From Aurifilum marmelostoma (Eukaryota > Ascomycota > Sordariomycetes > Diaporthales > Cryphonectriaceae), in NCBI GenBank assembly GCA_027559495.1, contig JAMXSV010000010.1:2604001-2668000 (forward strand): DNA of 64,000 bases. The letters are read 5' to 3'. Within the stretch, counting starts at the first letter, position 1. Every line of letters begins with the position of its first letter. Made by a program: the position numbers and the translations under genes. The notes under the pieces were generated by a model that had not been told where the DNA came from, did not search any database, and worked only from the letters and a program-made list of their open reading frames with translations. Positions 25,596 through 39,927 of this stretch are shown piece after piece.

Positions 25596-28500
25596 CCTCA
25601 CACCATTGAGCATGTGAAGATCAGCTCGGACAAAAGAACGGAGCTTTGGGCTGCTCAGATGTACCGTGTTGAAGTTGCTGCATGTATGTATATTGGAGAG
25701 CTCCGTTTATACCTGCTTGATACGGTTCAGGCGGTAGCGGACAGACATACGGTGGTATCTCGTTGCGGCAGTCAATCAATCCGTATTGGATTTCTTGACG
25801 GTAAGCTGATTGGCAATGATGATAATTTTAATAATAAAACAAAGGGAAAAAAGAATAGCATTTTTGACCCGGGTTTACCCACTCCGGGCAGCGTCTCAAT
25901 ATGGCAGAATCGTCTTTTCGGTCTTACTCCGTTTCGTTTTTTTTTCCTTCCTTCTGTTTTGTGTGTCCTAACAACATGCCAGCAAGCAAGCAGCCTCTCT
26001 TGCCCTCCGTTTCCTATGACAAGAATCAAGAAATAAAGAATGAATGGGTGGCGTACTGTATGGATGGCATCATTGTGCTTATAATCGGTCCTTTGGATCG
26101 AGAGAGGGGTTGCACCACCAGTAGCAGCTTTTCCTGCAGGTGCTCGCACTCTCGCTCTTTTGCGCGGGAGAACTCTTCTGGAAGCCCTATCGATCAATCC
26201 CTGTTGCGCTGCAGGGCCAGAACGCTTTGTCTCGGCCGGCACCGTTACGGGAAACAGCCGGAACCAGGACGCCATCGCATCTACGTACTGAGCACTGTAC
26301 TGTATCCTATCTATGGTACGGTTGGCCACTAATGGCCTTTTTTCCAATCCCTTGTGCTGGATATACTATGAACCGACACAGTAAAAAGCATCCGACCAGA
26401 CAGTGTTGGCTAACGGAGCAAAGTGCCTCCACAGGAGGCTCAACCATTTTGTTTTCGCTACCATGAATGCGAATTATTTCGGGCGGTGTAGAGTGATTGT
26501 TTTTCTCCCTCTGGGTCTTTCCTTGCACGGTTCACTACAGGCTTCCTGCTGCGCCAGCATCGAGAACGCTACTTACTGATTCCACCATCATTCCCGATGG
26601 ACCAGACACCTCTGGGCCTTTTCACGGCCATCGACCGAAGCCGCTACTCCACTCGCGGCAGGGAATCTTGCAGGATTGGAGCACCCAGTGAAAACTGCTG
26701 GGCGAAACAGTGACTGGACGCAGAGAGGGAAAAGAGAGAGAGACAGAGAGAGAGAAAATAACGAGGCATGCATGCATTGACGTGTTTCCCTAATCCGTCT
26801 ATAGAGAGTGGCTGGTGCTCGCCACGTCGTCTCCGCCGTTCACAGCGCGGATGAGGGACAGTGTGAACAACACGCATGTACAACTAACTCTTTCGGTACA
26901 ACACATACACACATACCTGCAACTCTATGCTATACCACACTACACAACACAGTACAACAGTTCTTGAGGCCTCCCCTCCAAGGATCGTGCGGTTCTGTCT
27001 CCTGCACTTGCTCCGTGGACTCACAACCAAGAAACAACGGCATTGTGTGGATTTCTGTTGGATATCTTGGTCCACCATCATCATGGTGATCTCCCGGGCG
27101 GCCCCCAAGCCCGGCCGCAGGAGTGAATGGACATTACATACTACAATAGTAGAAGCCACCCACGACGCACGTCCGTCATTTCGGCCGTAGAATGCGGTCC
27201 GATTCGATCAAGCACATAGAGCACCACCATTTCGAAACGAATGGGGAGATTGCGCATGTCGGTGACCGATGCATCTGTGAGGCGTGTCTTGATACAAGCA
27301 GCAAACGTCACAAGACTACCAAAAGGGGCAGATATGCCGTTGAACTACGAAGGGAAAAAAAGACTAAAAAAGAGAGTAATGCACCAAGCAGTCCAGTTGG
27401 CTTCATCTTGTGATGTAGGAGGAGGAGGAGCTGGCACAGATGTGGAAAGAGGTAAAGTCTTCCTGGCCCCTGTGACGGCGGCCCGTCAAGTTTCATCTGC
27501 TTCTATTCGCAGCCGTGACCATCTCTGGATCCTCCTCGTTCCATGACCACCGGGGGATTTAGCGAGAGTAATAAGGTGGGGGGTCCCCTCAGCCGGGGCC
27601 CGCTCGGGTCCGGGGGGCAGATGGATGATGGGGGCTCCCATATGACATGTCTATGGTATGGAGGATGTCACGAAGTACTGGACAATCTCTGCCAGAGCGT
27701 ATCCCTTACTGTGAAGGTGATTTTGTCTCCTATGTCCCTTACAAGATCCCTTGTGCCGACTAGCAGGTAGAGGAGATGATGGCTGGGGAGGGGGCAAAAT
27801 ACATGATTGTCCAGCTGGCAAGACTTGACAGGTCGCTCGTCTGTTCCGGAACCATGATCTGATACGATATATCGGCCTTGCCGCGCCTGTTCGACAGGTC
27901 TCTTTTTCTGTTCTGGGATTTTTGTGAAACTCTCACCGCTGCTTGAGCGCGCCCTGCCCGGTTTGTCCATCTGTGTCTCGGGCTTGTGAGCCATGTTTTC
28001 TCGTGGTAGATACGCACGTCCGTGGATCTTTCCTTGTTTTCTTGTCTTGTCCCTGGTATGAGGCTCGAGCCGCTCCTCCGAGGGGTCTACCTCGGCCGGG
28101 GGAACCGTAGCTAGGAGGAGGAGGCACTGGGCGTATCAATGCGGCATCTGACCTTTTCGACAAGGGTTCGACGGGATAGAATGGGGGTGACGGTGGTGCA
28201 GAAGGAGATATGCCGCCGTCAAAATCCTTCCGGGACATGCCAGCCCCAGCTGACAGGGCAGACAGGGTATCTCGTCCTCATTTTCTGTGTCTCTCAAGTG
28301 TGTGTGTGTCTCTCTCTTATTCTGTCTGCGCTCGGCCGAAACTAGCGGAAGATGAGCGGAGAGGAAAGGGTCTCAGCTCATCTCAGCGGAGCGGAGCAAC
28401 GCAGCGGAGATGGGCCTTGTCATCGAGAGAGATAGGAGGATTATCGCGGGTGCATCCGCCTTGTTATCACAACCCCCGCACCCACCTGCCATCCGTTTTC

Positions 28501-31500
28501 ATCTCGGCGGTTGGGGTCGGGTTCGGGAAGGTCTGCAGCTTTCCCACGACCTTTACTATGGTACCTATATCCCACAAGGATGGGGGGGGGGGGGGGAGAC
28601 TCCAGCACATCTGGCTACAACATCTGAAAGGATGTAGTATCTGTTGATGAGTCCCGGAGTGGGTGTGAAGCAATATCCCTTTGGGCCCGTCCGGCCGGAC
28701 GGAATTCAACACCCCATTCGGCCAAACTGTCGATCAATCTGGGGGAGGTATTGTGCAAGAAGTCCTTGGGAGGGCCACTGACGACCCTGCGTGGAAGCCC
28801 CCATGACGATCGACTATGGGGCGTTGGCCTATCTGCAGTATTGTCACATTGCACAGCACTGGACATGCATAAGTAAGTACCTGAGGTGCTTGCTACAGCA
28901 CAACAGCATATGACCTGGTTCTGACAGTATTTAGGGAGCACGAAAAAGGCCGGCTGCATTGTCCTCCGTTACCAATGTCCCGAGCAAACCGTCTGACAAG
29001 CTCAGGGGCCAACCGTTTTGGCCATCATTGAGTACTGAGCCCTGGGAACACAACGAGAGGGGGGAGGGGTTACTCAGCTGGAACACATACACAAACCTTC
29101 TCTCCAGCCTGGCGAATTTCTTTCGCTACAGCTGTCCGGATCACATTGGTCCCGTTCTCCTCCCGTCTTACACCCTTCTTCTGGTGGTGGCGCCGTCGGG
29201 CATCAAGCGACAAGGACGAGCGAGCCTATCCCTTCCCGCCTCGTACAGCCATGGAAGGGGGTACAGCGGTAGGATAGCTGCAGCTGACATTACCTTTTGC
29301 ACAACCACTCACGGGATCCCGACGACCTGCTGAAGCCAAAGAAGAAGTGCCTATCTGAGATTTGGAAACTGGAGCAGATGATCACAAAAGAATGAAACTA
29401 CTTTCTATTACGCTGCTGGTGGACGGGTTTTGTGATGCGAATCGCGACCGAAGCAATTGATCGCCTCAAAGGCACAATAGTTATTGGCCGTTGACGTAAC
29501 CACAGTAGGACCCTGAGTTCCAGCAGTTCATGTGAGCAAGCAAGTACCAGCTGGGTCCAGACCTGAGGCTGACGGGGAGAGGGGGGGGGGGGCACAGAAC
29601 GGGGCGTGTCTCACTATGACAGCTCGGCTCGCGGCCCCGGAAATTCGAGCCTACAGTTCCCCGGTTTTCGGTGTCTGGGGCTATTTACCTGGCCCTCGGA
29701 AGCAATACACGAGACGATCTCAAGCAAGAGAGAAAGAAGCTAGGGGTGCTTGTGATTTTCTTTGCTCTCGCGCCATCTCTCACGAGGACCATCCAGATAG
29801 ATTACTTTAGGCAGGCGGAGGGGTATCGTGCGAACAGGTGCATGAGCTTCCAAGACCCGACCAGCACTGGGTAGGCAAAAGTAAGCACAGAAAAAAGGAG
29901 ACTTTGCCCATTCCTTTTTCCTTTGCCGATTCTGGCGTCTGTTGCCATGCAGGAAAAACCGGGCAAGTGCAGAAGCGGCCCAAGCCAATCCTGCACAGCA
30001 TGCTCGCGAACGCGAGGCTCCCCTCATAGCATCGCCATGCAGAGGTGATAAGCTGGGTCGGTTAAGAGCGGTCCTCCATGACCGCTTGTTTCAAGGCCTG
30101 TCGAGCTTGGTCTCCTGACTGACATAACTCCTCACACCCGTCAATGCATGCGTGTGTGTGTTTACTCGCAGATGAAAACGGGCAAGCACATACAGCGAAC
30201 CATGTAATTGTTTGTCCACCTGACAGCATGGTTGAATCGCGCAGAGCATGCAGGGAGAATAATAGAGTTTTCTTAGATCTACGTACCATGCAAGTCGTCA
30301 CTCTGCCTGCAGGAATGTGTGATGCTTCTTCCTGTTTGTGTGTGAGTGGGGGGGGGGGGAGTCATCTAAGAGGGGAAAAAATTATAGAGAAAAGAAAATC
30401 CAAAATAATAATGATAAAAATAATAATAATAGCTAGGTATTCAAGGAACCTGAACGGTGGTGGTAATCGTTTCCGTTTCTCCAACCAGAAATATTATGGC
30501 GATAAATTCCAACAATATTTATTTGGATAAACTAATGTACCTAACAAGGGTCTTCTGCAGCCAAGTTGGGACCTTTTTTTCATACTCGCATGAGGTGCAT
30601 GAGTTCGCATGTTTGTCTTGGGCGCTGTCTCGTCAAGTGCAGCGCGCATGCCGGAGCTGGTTGGCCCTCAACCTTCCCCCACGAGTCACGTCTTCCTGCA
30701 CATCATGTCAAGTGAGTTGCCCCTCCCTCATGCCTGATGAGCTGTTCATACCCTCCCACACACACCTAGGACACGACTACTAATTGCCCCTTCGTGGTGG
30801 AGGGGTGGGAGGGGTTCGTATCTGTCCGGCATGGTGGGACGACAGTGGTTTATTGTGGGAAAAAGCAACAGCAGCTCGTTCGCGTCAGTCTGCTAGCCCA
30901 TGTGAAGCGCTGGGCAGGTGTAAAAAGGAAAAAAAGAAAAGAAAAAAAAAACAATCCTGCCCACCATCTCTTGTGTCCTCACCGACTTTTTACTGTTACG
31001 TGTGACTTCCCCTACTTTGACGTGTTTGGGCCTTCTGCAGCCTCCCCCCCTCTTCCGGCCATTCCAGCCCAATCGGAAAGGCCATGATTGACGGGACTAA
31101 ATCACGGAATTTCTTTATCCAGTTCTAGTATGAAGCTGGAAGATGCAGCGAAGTATGCGGGACAAGTATCACTGGGCCGGAGATCAGCGATGTGTTTTGC
31201 TGGTTCGTGATGTTGATCCTACTGCTACATACGTAGTCTGGTCTTCCGGACCAGAGCAGGTCTCTCCGGCATGCCCTAGGTGGTTGGTTTGTGAGGCCAC
31301 CTTGCGTCTGGAAACGCAATGGCAAGCTCGGGTCTGCGGGTTCGCCGTGGTGTCTTGGACACGCTGGCAAGTGGCCTACTACATCATTAGATAGAATCGT
31401 AGACGGTCACAATGCACTGTAGTCGTAACCGAAAAACATATCCACAAAGAGAGAGGAGCCTCTGTCTTCTCTTCTTTGTGTCTCACTTTCTTCCGAATTG

Positions 31501-34500
31501 AGTTTTGAGCCCCGGTGCAGACCTTGGTGCTTAGTTGCTCTGCCCACTCGCTCACTCAGCTCTGACCCACTGATCTGCCCTAGAGTGACGCTCCCCCGGG
31601 GCCCGATCAGCGAGAATGGCTCGCCGTGAAGAGTCCCGGGCGGGATGACGAGCAGGATCTGATCTGTCAACACATGGAAGCGATCTCGACTGTATGATGA
31701 GCACACATCTCGACAAGATCGACAAGACAGCCAACACTTTTTGACTTTAAGTCGATCTCGATCGTTGAATAGGGAGATCTGCGGCCTGGAAGGGAGCGAC
31801 ACTTGGGCGATGAGGTCGCTGGTACATGGGATCGGAAGATGGAAAGCAGCGTGTTGTAGATACGTTAGGCCGGTACTACTAACACCTGGACAGACAACAA
31901 AGCCATGTTATCATGTCCAAGATCACGATGAGTTCAAACAGTCTCGTATACTTACTTGTACAGTCTTTTTCGGGAAATCCGGCCCACCAGTCGGTGCTGT
32001 ACACAGTATGTACATGCGCGTCACCCAGCGTAATCACAATCACTTTCATGAGTCCACTGCAGGATTGTGATTGAGATGTGAAGGAGGAAAGAAGATGGAG
32101 GGAATGGGCGGGCAGCTAGCGACTTGGGATGGGAAACCAACAGAATTGAAAGGTGTCGGCAGCTGAAATACTCGCGCCATCTGGCTGCAGCTCATTGGCG
32201 CAACCGCAATTCTCTCTTTCAATCAGATCCCCAACATTGCCGCTCACAACCTGTCACATTGTCGTCACTCGTCCCGAGCCAGCCATCATTGGCCACCGTC
32301 AGCGTACAGCCATCACACATCAGACATCTGCAGGATTGATTGGGAGCGGGTTCGGCCTATCGAGTGCCTTGATGATGGCGCCGCCTCGACACGATGTAAA
32401 ACAATCTCTTTCTCACAGGGCAGCCAGACATCCGCGTCCATCGGGCGTGTCTTCCCTGGCCAGGTCATTTTACCCTGTCAGGCTGTGAAGGACTCAAGGT
32501 GCGGAGGAGGGGTATCACTCGACTAAAACCACGGCCCTAATTCGAGTTGTTCGTATCCGAAAACCAACCAGCTCGCTAGACACACCATCGGCTCTGAATA
32601 TTGTCCTTTTTTTTTCCTCCTTTCTTTTTGGTTGTCATGCGCGCACAAAACGCCCTCCCCGCCTCTTACACACCCTCACAAGCACCGGCTTGGCTTCCCC
32701 GCCCGTTGAAGGGTGTCCTGTATCGGCGGCGGCCCTTTAGCCGGAAGCATTTTTTTTGCCAGTCCATGTGACGGTCAGCTTTTCTTCTAGAAGGCTTCTA
32801 GCCTTCAGTTGGCAACCGTTTCGTCATAAAGCACCCCCACGTGCCACTGTGTGATTCAAGAAAAGCATCATCTCCAACCAACCATCACGACTCAGTGGGC
32901 ATTTGCCTGGTCGGAGTTGCGATGAAGATCTTGTTGAGTTAAGATTTTGCTTTATCCGATGTCACAGTTTGGGTCACCGAGTAATATGATCGCCAACGAT
33001 GTTTGAGCCTGGTTTGCATCAAACCACATGCCTGAAGCCGTCTGCGTCTTTACTTTGTATTGGAACCCTATACAAACAGCCACATTCATTGGTGCGCCTG
33101 CAACCAGGCAAGAAATAGAGTGCACTACGTACTTTTGCCGAAAGGAGTGGAAGGGCGAGAAATGAAAGAGTGTGTGTGTGTGTGAGAGAGAGAGAAGGGA
33201 GAGCGAGCGAGCGACGGTGCTGCCAAGGAAGCTGTTCCTGTCAGAAAGCCCTACGAGGAGTTAATTAACAGATGCAGGTACCGACCGCCGATCAGCAGCG
33301 ACATCGACGTCATCTTCCCCAGGTTGGCTGGCCCGCTAACCTCTTTCCCCCCCCCCCCCCCCTCCTCCTCCTTCTTTACCCCGGATTTGATCTTAAGCGA
33401 CGATAGCGGCGTCCACCAGGATTTGTCTGTTGTCAAGGGGTTCGTTCGGTCACGAGTAATCATTCTGGGCCTCATGGGGACGATGGTCTGGGGAAGAGGG
33501 AGAGCGATCTGGGCGAGACTCTTCTCCTCCTCGGGGAGCTCCACCCTTGGCATCGTCATCCTTATCGCACGCCTGACGAGGTGAGCTCTGCGTGTTGTCT
33601 GCGTGATTGTCGAGAGCGCGGGCGTTTTTCCAAGATCGCTACCAAGCATTCAAGAGCCCTTGTCGAGAAGAAGGTTTGGTAGGTGGACGATCTCCAAGTA
33701 CCCCAGGGAAAGAGATTTTCCCTCTTGACTTTTAGGTTTGTTTGATAAATTGATAAAATTGAATTAATATTTTTTTTCCCCCTCTTTTTCTTCCTGCGGC
33801 TCGAAGGAGGGGAGATAATTTAAATAAAATAATAAAAAGAATGGACTTGAATCTCCTTCCACCACGTACATACCAACTTCTATGTAGAACGGTGATGGGT
33901 CCAGAATTCATGATACCACTGGCTCTCCGTAGTAGAATCACCCACTGTATCTATGTATGTACATCGTATTTGCCGCGCAAGCATTACGCATAACCGCGAA
34001 AGAGCCGCCACCGTCTTGACGCGCTCTTTTCCACAGTATGCACTGTCCGGAGCCGCGGGGCTGTCTATCAGGAGCTCTGTGGTGCAGTACAATACAGATT
34101 CTGTCTCCAAGGTTACGTAAACTCGTCGGGCCGATACTGTCACGCTCGTCTTTACCCTGAATAGAAGCCCTAGCCGGCGACATGAACAGGGAGGAGGCAT
34201 CAATCAGGACAGGCCGTTCAACAGGGAATGACCCTATCTTGATTAACAAATGCACAGCGGCTGGACGAAATCCGGCTAGACTGATATCAAAACGAGGTAC
34301 TTGATAACTGAATGGCCGAAGTACCTTGAGTTGTACCCAAAGTATCTTTTGCCATCGAGTCGTGTTATACTATTTTCCACGCTTTTTTCTTTTTCTTTTC
34401 TCTTCCTTTTTTTCTTTTTTTTTTTCTTTTTCATTTTCTTGAGGCGAATCGAGTCAGTATCAAACACGGTCGAGGACAGGGCAGGCAGCGTGAAGAGAGT

Positions 34501-37500
34501 TCTACCTAGACCCTTGAACCATTGCTTGCAATAATTACAACAGTAGTCATGTGGAATGGATGTAATTTATAACATAATAGGTGCTCAACACGCCTTGATC
34601 AACTGCACGCTTTTGAACCTCACCGCCAACATACGTAAGGCGTTTTTGTGCATGCGGAAGACCTTGGCGTGATAAAAAATCACAAATGCCATCACCGCAT
34701 CAAGGTTGGATTCGGTTCATACTTGTGGTTCCGGCGCCGGCACACACGGAACGGCGAGGCGAGCCTCAGTGCCTACCCCTTCCGTGATGACGCTGGACGC
34801 TACTTTTGTGTCTCGCGCCCACACAAACACAGCTCCCCTCTGGCGGCTGCGAGCCGAGGTTCCTCGTCGGCGCGGCTGTCAGGATAGTGCTGTAGAATGC
34901 GTAGCTTCATGATACGTCAATTCTCAGATTTGAGCCCTCGGCCGAACCGACTCATGCGGGCGGGCTACCACCTGAGCAGGACGCGGCACGGCAAGGTGGG
35001 GGGAGAGTTTCTCGCCGGAGATCGCCCGCGGCAGTCTCGACAGATCGTCTCATACGTAAGGCTGGTGGTGTTAGATAGACGACAACAGCTAGCGGGGATA
35101 ATTCTTCAGGGCTAGATAGGTACTCATCCGATGCGACCGTTTCGGCCACCGTTTTGAACCGCCTGGCTGGGCCGCTGATGTCTCATAGATTTCGGCTCAG
35201 GGTCTAGATGCGTCACAAGGCCACGCAAAGACTTCCCCCTGCTGCAAGAAGGCCTGGCAGCCTCGGAGGGAAAATACGTGCCAGATTTAGGTCCAATAAC
35301 TGTCCAGACATACAGAGTATAGTGCCCAGGTGACACTACGTTTGGTTGCGTGACCTGCACTTTGGCCAAGTCCAGCTACTCTGGCCGCACCCGCCTTGGG
35401 GCCGTCTCTTGATGTCTTCAGCTCCGTCATTGGCCATGATTTGGTCCGCAGCTTGGCACTCTTGCTGAGAGACATGTCTCTGTAGGCGCGGCAATACAGA
35501 TGAGAATTTGAAACGCTGTTGAGAGCCACGGGTCGGCCTCAGAAGTGGGTGTGATCAGCACTTAATTTGGATGTATTCGACTCTCAAGCCAAGTCTTGTT
35601 TGTCTAGCTGCTTGAGTAGGAAGATCACAAAAGAAGGGGTGTATCTTCTCATTGCTTAGATAGACGGCGGCTTGACACCCTAGGGGAGATATCAGATCGG
35701 ATACGTTGATTTTGCATTGCTGACCTATGCCTTCTCAAGTGCATTCACTGGGCGAATAAAAATCGGTGAAAGTGATATCAGACTCAAAAATTACAACGAC
35801 GTGCTTGGCCCCTTCAGTTGTCAAGGTATTCGCCTCGAATTACAATGAGCCCACCTCAGGCCATGCTGTTCATCATCACCTTCATGTACACGTTATTATA
35901 GTTGTGCAAGCTTCAATCCAGACCGATACGAACCAAAACTGTCTTCTCTGCGCCTGGACTGTGGTTAATTATGTGATGGTCTTTGTAATCTCGCCTTTCG
36001 GGTCATGATCCTCATCGCAGGAATTCAAAGATGGACGGCAGCGCTTGGAACAATGGACACATGATTTGATTAGATGCAATTTGACAGAAATATAGATTCT
36101 TTGCACCCTGGGTTGACAAGCACAAATCCCGGGGCTCCATGCTTGTGATTGTCATATCATGTATAGACATGGTCCATCACATGCATGAACCTCAAGGAGA
36201 GCTACAGAAGTGCCGACGACAAAGAGCTCACAAGCATGCAAGGCTGAGAAACTTAGCTTGATGACATATTCCTGGTACTCACCTTTCTGAATGAGACAGA
36301 TAATTGTGGGTGCAATTGTGTAAGCAATAATTAACTTGATTTATGCCTTGTTCTATTGAAACACTGTTATGGTGATCATCACACAATCGATTTGCCAAAC
36401 TTTCACCAGATTCCAACTTCTAGAAACAACGCCAACATGTAATTTGGAATCATGCGTGATGAGGCCATTCTTGTAAGCAAGCCACAGACCCAAGGGACTC
36501 AAATCCAAGCTCGAGCTTCTTTGCAGTGCTCAGGTGACAAACAATAAAGGTTGGCGGGCGGCCTAGGCCCTCGGTGGCACGGCGCCCCGTGGATAAATGT
36601 TGAGCCCCCAACCTCCTTGCCCCGTGGGGAACGCAAGGATCATGTCTTTTGCTAGCACTTGGTTGCCATGCCTTCCCAGCATTGCATGATCAAACTATCA
36701 TGTGAGTCGTGGCCCTCTCGGCAATACTGTCCCCGGCCGTCCGTGGAGAACAACAATGCACAGTGGGGTAACAAGGCCGCGAGACGCGGTCGTGATCCTC
36801 AGAGCGGTCAGGGATATGGTTTCATTGAAACTCTCGTATGTCGTATGGACTGGACGGTAGGGTGGACCGCAGGACGTCTGCAGAGATGATTGCTGGAGAT
36901 GACAGCGACAAATAATGCGGCGGGGAGTGGATTTCTGCAAGCAAGCACTCGCAACATCGTTGTAGAATGAGGCTGAGCAGTCCTGCCATAGGTCCTGTGC
37001 AACAATCAAACACGTGCCTGAATACAGCCCTACCGTGCAGGAAGAGGCGCGAGACGATGCATGGTCTGCATTGAACGTGAAGAGGAGCACTGCAGCCATG
37101 GCTGCACGACAGATTCTAGAAGGCGTTCTGACGCGCCCAGTGATGAATTGAGTCAGCTCAAGCCAGTGGGCAGACGGTTGCAGCAAGTATCAGGCCATGG
37201 TAAAGTTTACAATCGTAATGGGACGGGTTGACATGCCTCTGCGGTAGAACTGTTCATCCCACCTGAGCGTTGTGATGCTCGTCCGCCTTATGCCATTCCG
37301 CACCCCATATCCGGTCTCAAAAGGCCGAATACGGCTTAGAATTGCGAATATGAGGGGACAAACCCTTGAATCCCACCGAGTCCTTGATCACTCCAAAGCT
37401 GACATTGGCGGCCAGGCATCACGAATCGTCAGCATCTTACCGAGTAAGAAGCGTAGGCTGGAGCCGTGCGGCGTTTGTGCGGTCATGCACCTGCAGTCTT

Positions 37501-39911
37501 GAGACAGCGGAAGGCGTCGGCTCTTTGCAGAGCCACGCACTGAGCATGTGTGTGAGCGCAAACCTGATCTCCTGACCATCACCACCAATCAAGCGGCCGC
37601 TCCTTCGCAAGACCGTCTCTGGCCGCACACCTGAAGCGAACACAAGTCTCTACAGACCTAGAATCACGGGCTGACATGGTCCAATTGCCGAAACATACGC
37701 CGCAGGTCTGTGAGTCTGAGTACATGCAGGCTATATTCAAGTCCAACCTGAGGGTTAGATACTAGCCCAACTATATGGTGTAGTACTTATTAAACTTCCC
37801 CGGATATATCCCCCGGGTTAGTGTTCCATAAGACCAGAGCATACTAAAAGCGCGTAAGTTTCGTTTCGTTGTCTAGTGTGCATCTGCAGCCTGAACAGAA
37901 ACGGATCAGCGGGCCTGTACTCTCTCTCTGGGTGGCTCTAGGCTGTATGAGACAACCGCCCGAGCGAGGATGCAGGTTCCGTTTTCCCCTGTCATGTGAT
38001 TAAACAGCACCGAGAGCACGTCCGAAATGGCTCGTGGCTGAGAGATTGGTTCCCTACTCTTGACGCGCGGATGCGTGTTCCATGTGCCTGCTGGTGGTGG
38101 GGGGAGGCCGGACCCGCCACAGGCGAGCATCGCCTGGGCACACCAATGTCGGTACTACTTGGCAACCGGAAAGATTCACTAAACAGCAGAAAGCAGCAGG
38201 CGAGCTCGGCGCTTGCCATCGCTGGTGTCGACCGTACGAACAAAATGATATCGCAGGGTTTTTTATTATTACTTTTTAAGACACCCAATGCAGACTGTGA
38301 CTTCTACTGTGGCCACGACCAGATGCACAGGAATATGTCAGAAAATCGAGCCTGTGTCTGATGCCAAACAGCTCGCGTGCCAGACGAACATGGGGGCTGT
38401 GGTGGAAGATGAGGCGTGATGAAAGGGACGGAGCCCGTGAGGCAGAGACACAAGGACAGAGGGAGGCTTTGCGGAACCGGAGAACAAGAAATGATTGCAA
38501 AAAAAAAAAAAAAAAAGAATAAAAATATTCCGAAAAAAAAAAATAATAATTTCATGATTTAAATGACTATTTTATGTCGAATTTATTTTATCGCCCAGGT
38601 AGCAAATCCTCGTCGGATAAAAAATCGAGGTAAGCTGTCAATGCGTCCCGAAAACGTCGTTGATCCCTTTCATCACCCAGGTGAGGGCCTCGGCCCATCA
38701 GCCAGCGGGTGAAGATGTACTTGATTTCATGGTACTCGTAGTACAGTAGCACTCAGATCTTTCTAGAAGGCCCACCCATGAGATTATTCCCTGTTACTGC
38801 GAGTACAATACGGGGTTGGCACGGTCGAGATCAGCTGCCGCTGCTACCACACCTGACTCTCTTCGATTCTCCTCTACTTGTCGAGTGCGACACAGCAGCA
38901 CGGTCCGCAGCCCCCTGATAACTGGGAGGAGAAGGGGAGGATGGGGGTGAGAGGGTCTCGGAAGTCTGCGAGGCTTGGCCCTCGTCCTCCCCTCGTCCCT
39001 TGACACCGGGACAGTCTTCCGGCGACATGGGACGGGGCTTGCCCTGGGAACGTCCCTGACTCGGACGAGGCTGGCGCGCTGCTCAAGGAACGAGTCCTGA
39101 ACTGGAAACACCCGCCGGGGCGGTCTGTGCCTTTTGGGACGCCGTCAGGCACACCCTGAGGGTAGATTTGGGACATTGCATTGATTGCATCGGGGCGTTG
39201 GGCACTGCGCTGGTGAAAGCTTAAGAGGCATTGACCATCTTGAAATGTGATGCGCGGGAGCGAGGGCACGCCCGGATATGGAAGCCTCCTTTCGCCTACA
39301 GCACTATTGCCATTCATGATCTGAGGGCCGGGAGGACACACAAGCCGTGTGTCGTGCGGGTGAGGAATTGCAGCTGGCTCACAGGTGACTGCCGTGATGA
39401 TGATGATTGATGACGATGATGCTGCCCCTGCCATAGAAAGTTCAGCCAGGAGGAGGCGGAGGAGCAGTAACGTCGGCAGTCCACGAGGTGCCCTGTGCTT
39501 TCTGTTCCTGTCTCCTCGTGACCTTTATTGTTGCTATGCCTCCTGCTTACGACTTCCTGCGGGGTGAGTCTTGTCAGTCGGACCGTCTTTTGATTACACA
39601 AACGCGATCGGGTATCGGTCATCTCCACGAGGATGATAGCCCCCCCCCCCCCCCTCCTGTCCTTCTCCCACACACCGTTCAGGCGTGACAGGCCTGTGGG
39701 GACTGCCCTGCGGGGAGGGGGTTGAGGATGTGACAGCAACCTAAAATTACATCCATCCACGTGCTGCTTGGGGGGGGGGGGTTGGGAGGTTGGTTTGAGA
39801 AAGGGAGACAAGGCTGAGGACGGAGGGCGGGGCCCCCCAGGTCCCGAAAGTATGCGGAAGACAGGATGAGGATGCCGTACAGATGGGTGATGTTTAAGTA
39901 TGTAGTATTTT

Positions 39912-39927
39912 GGGGGGGGGGGGGGGG
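39912..39927 (+). repeat. G16 homopolymer
   Basis: One of several G/C runs of 12-16 bases in the window, followed by GGGG and GGG runs, so quadruplex formation is possible. Confidence 0.9.

Noticed and set aside
31876..31893. Perfect TACTAAC branch site followed by CAG
   Set aside because: Looks like an intron end, but no coherent coding exon flanks it on either side.
36698..37186. 162-residue minus frame with several Cys
   Set aside because: Has scattered Cys and a possible inner Met start, but no convincing signal peptide, no family and no clean splice signals. It might be a degraded secreted-protein gene, but the evidence is too weak to list.
38874..39434. 186-residue minus frame
   Set aside because: Reads through simple repeats, overlaps other frames and shows no family motif.
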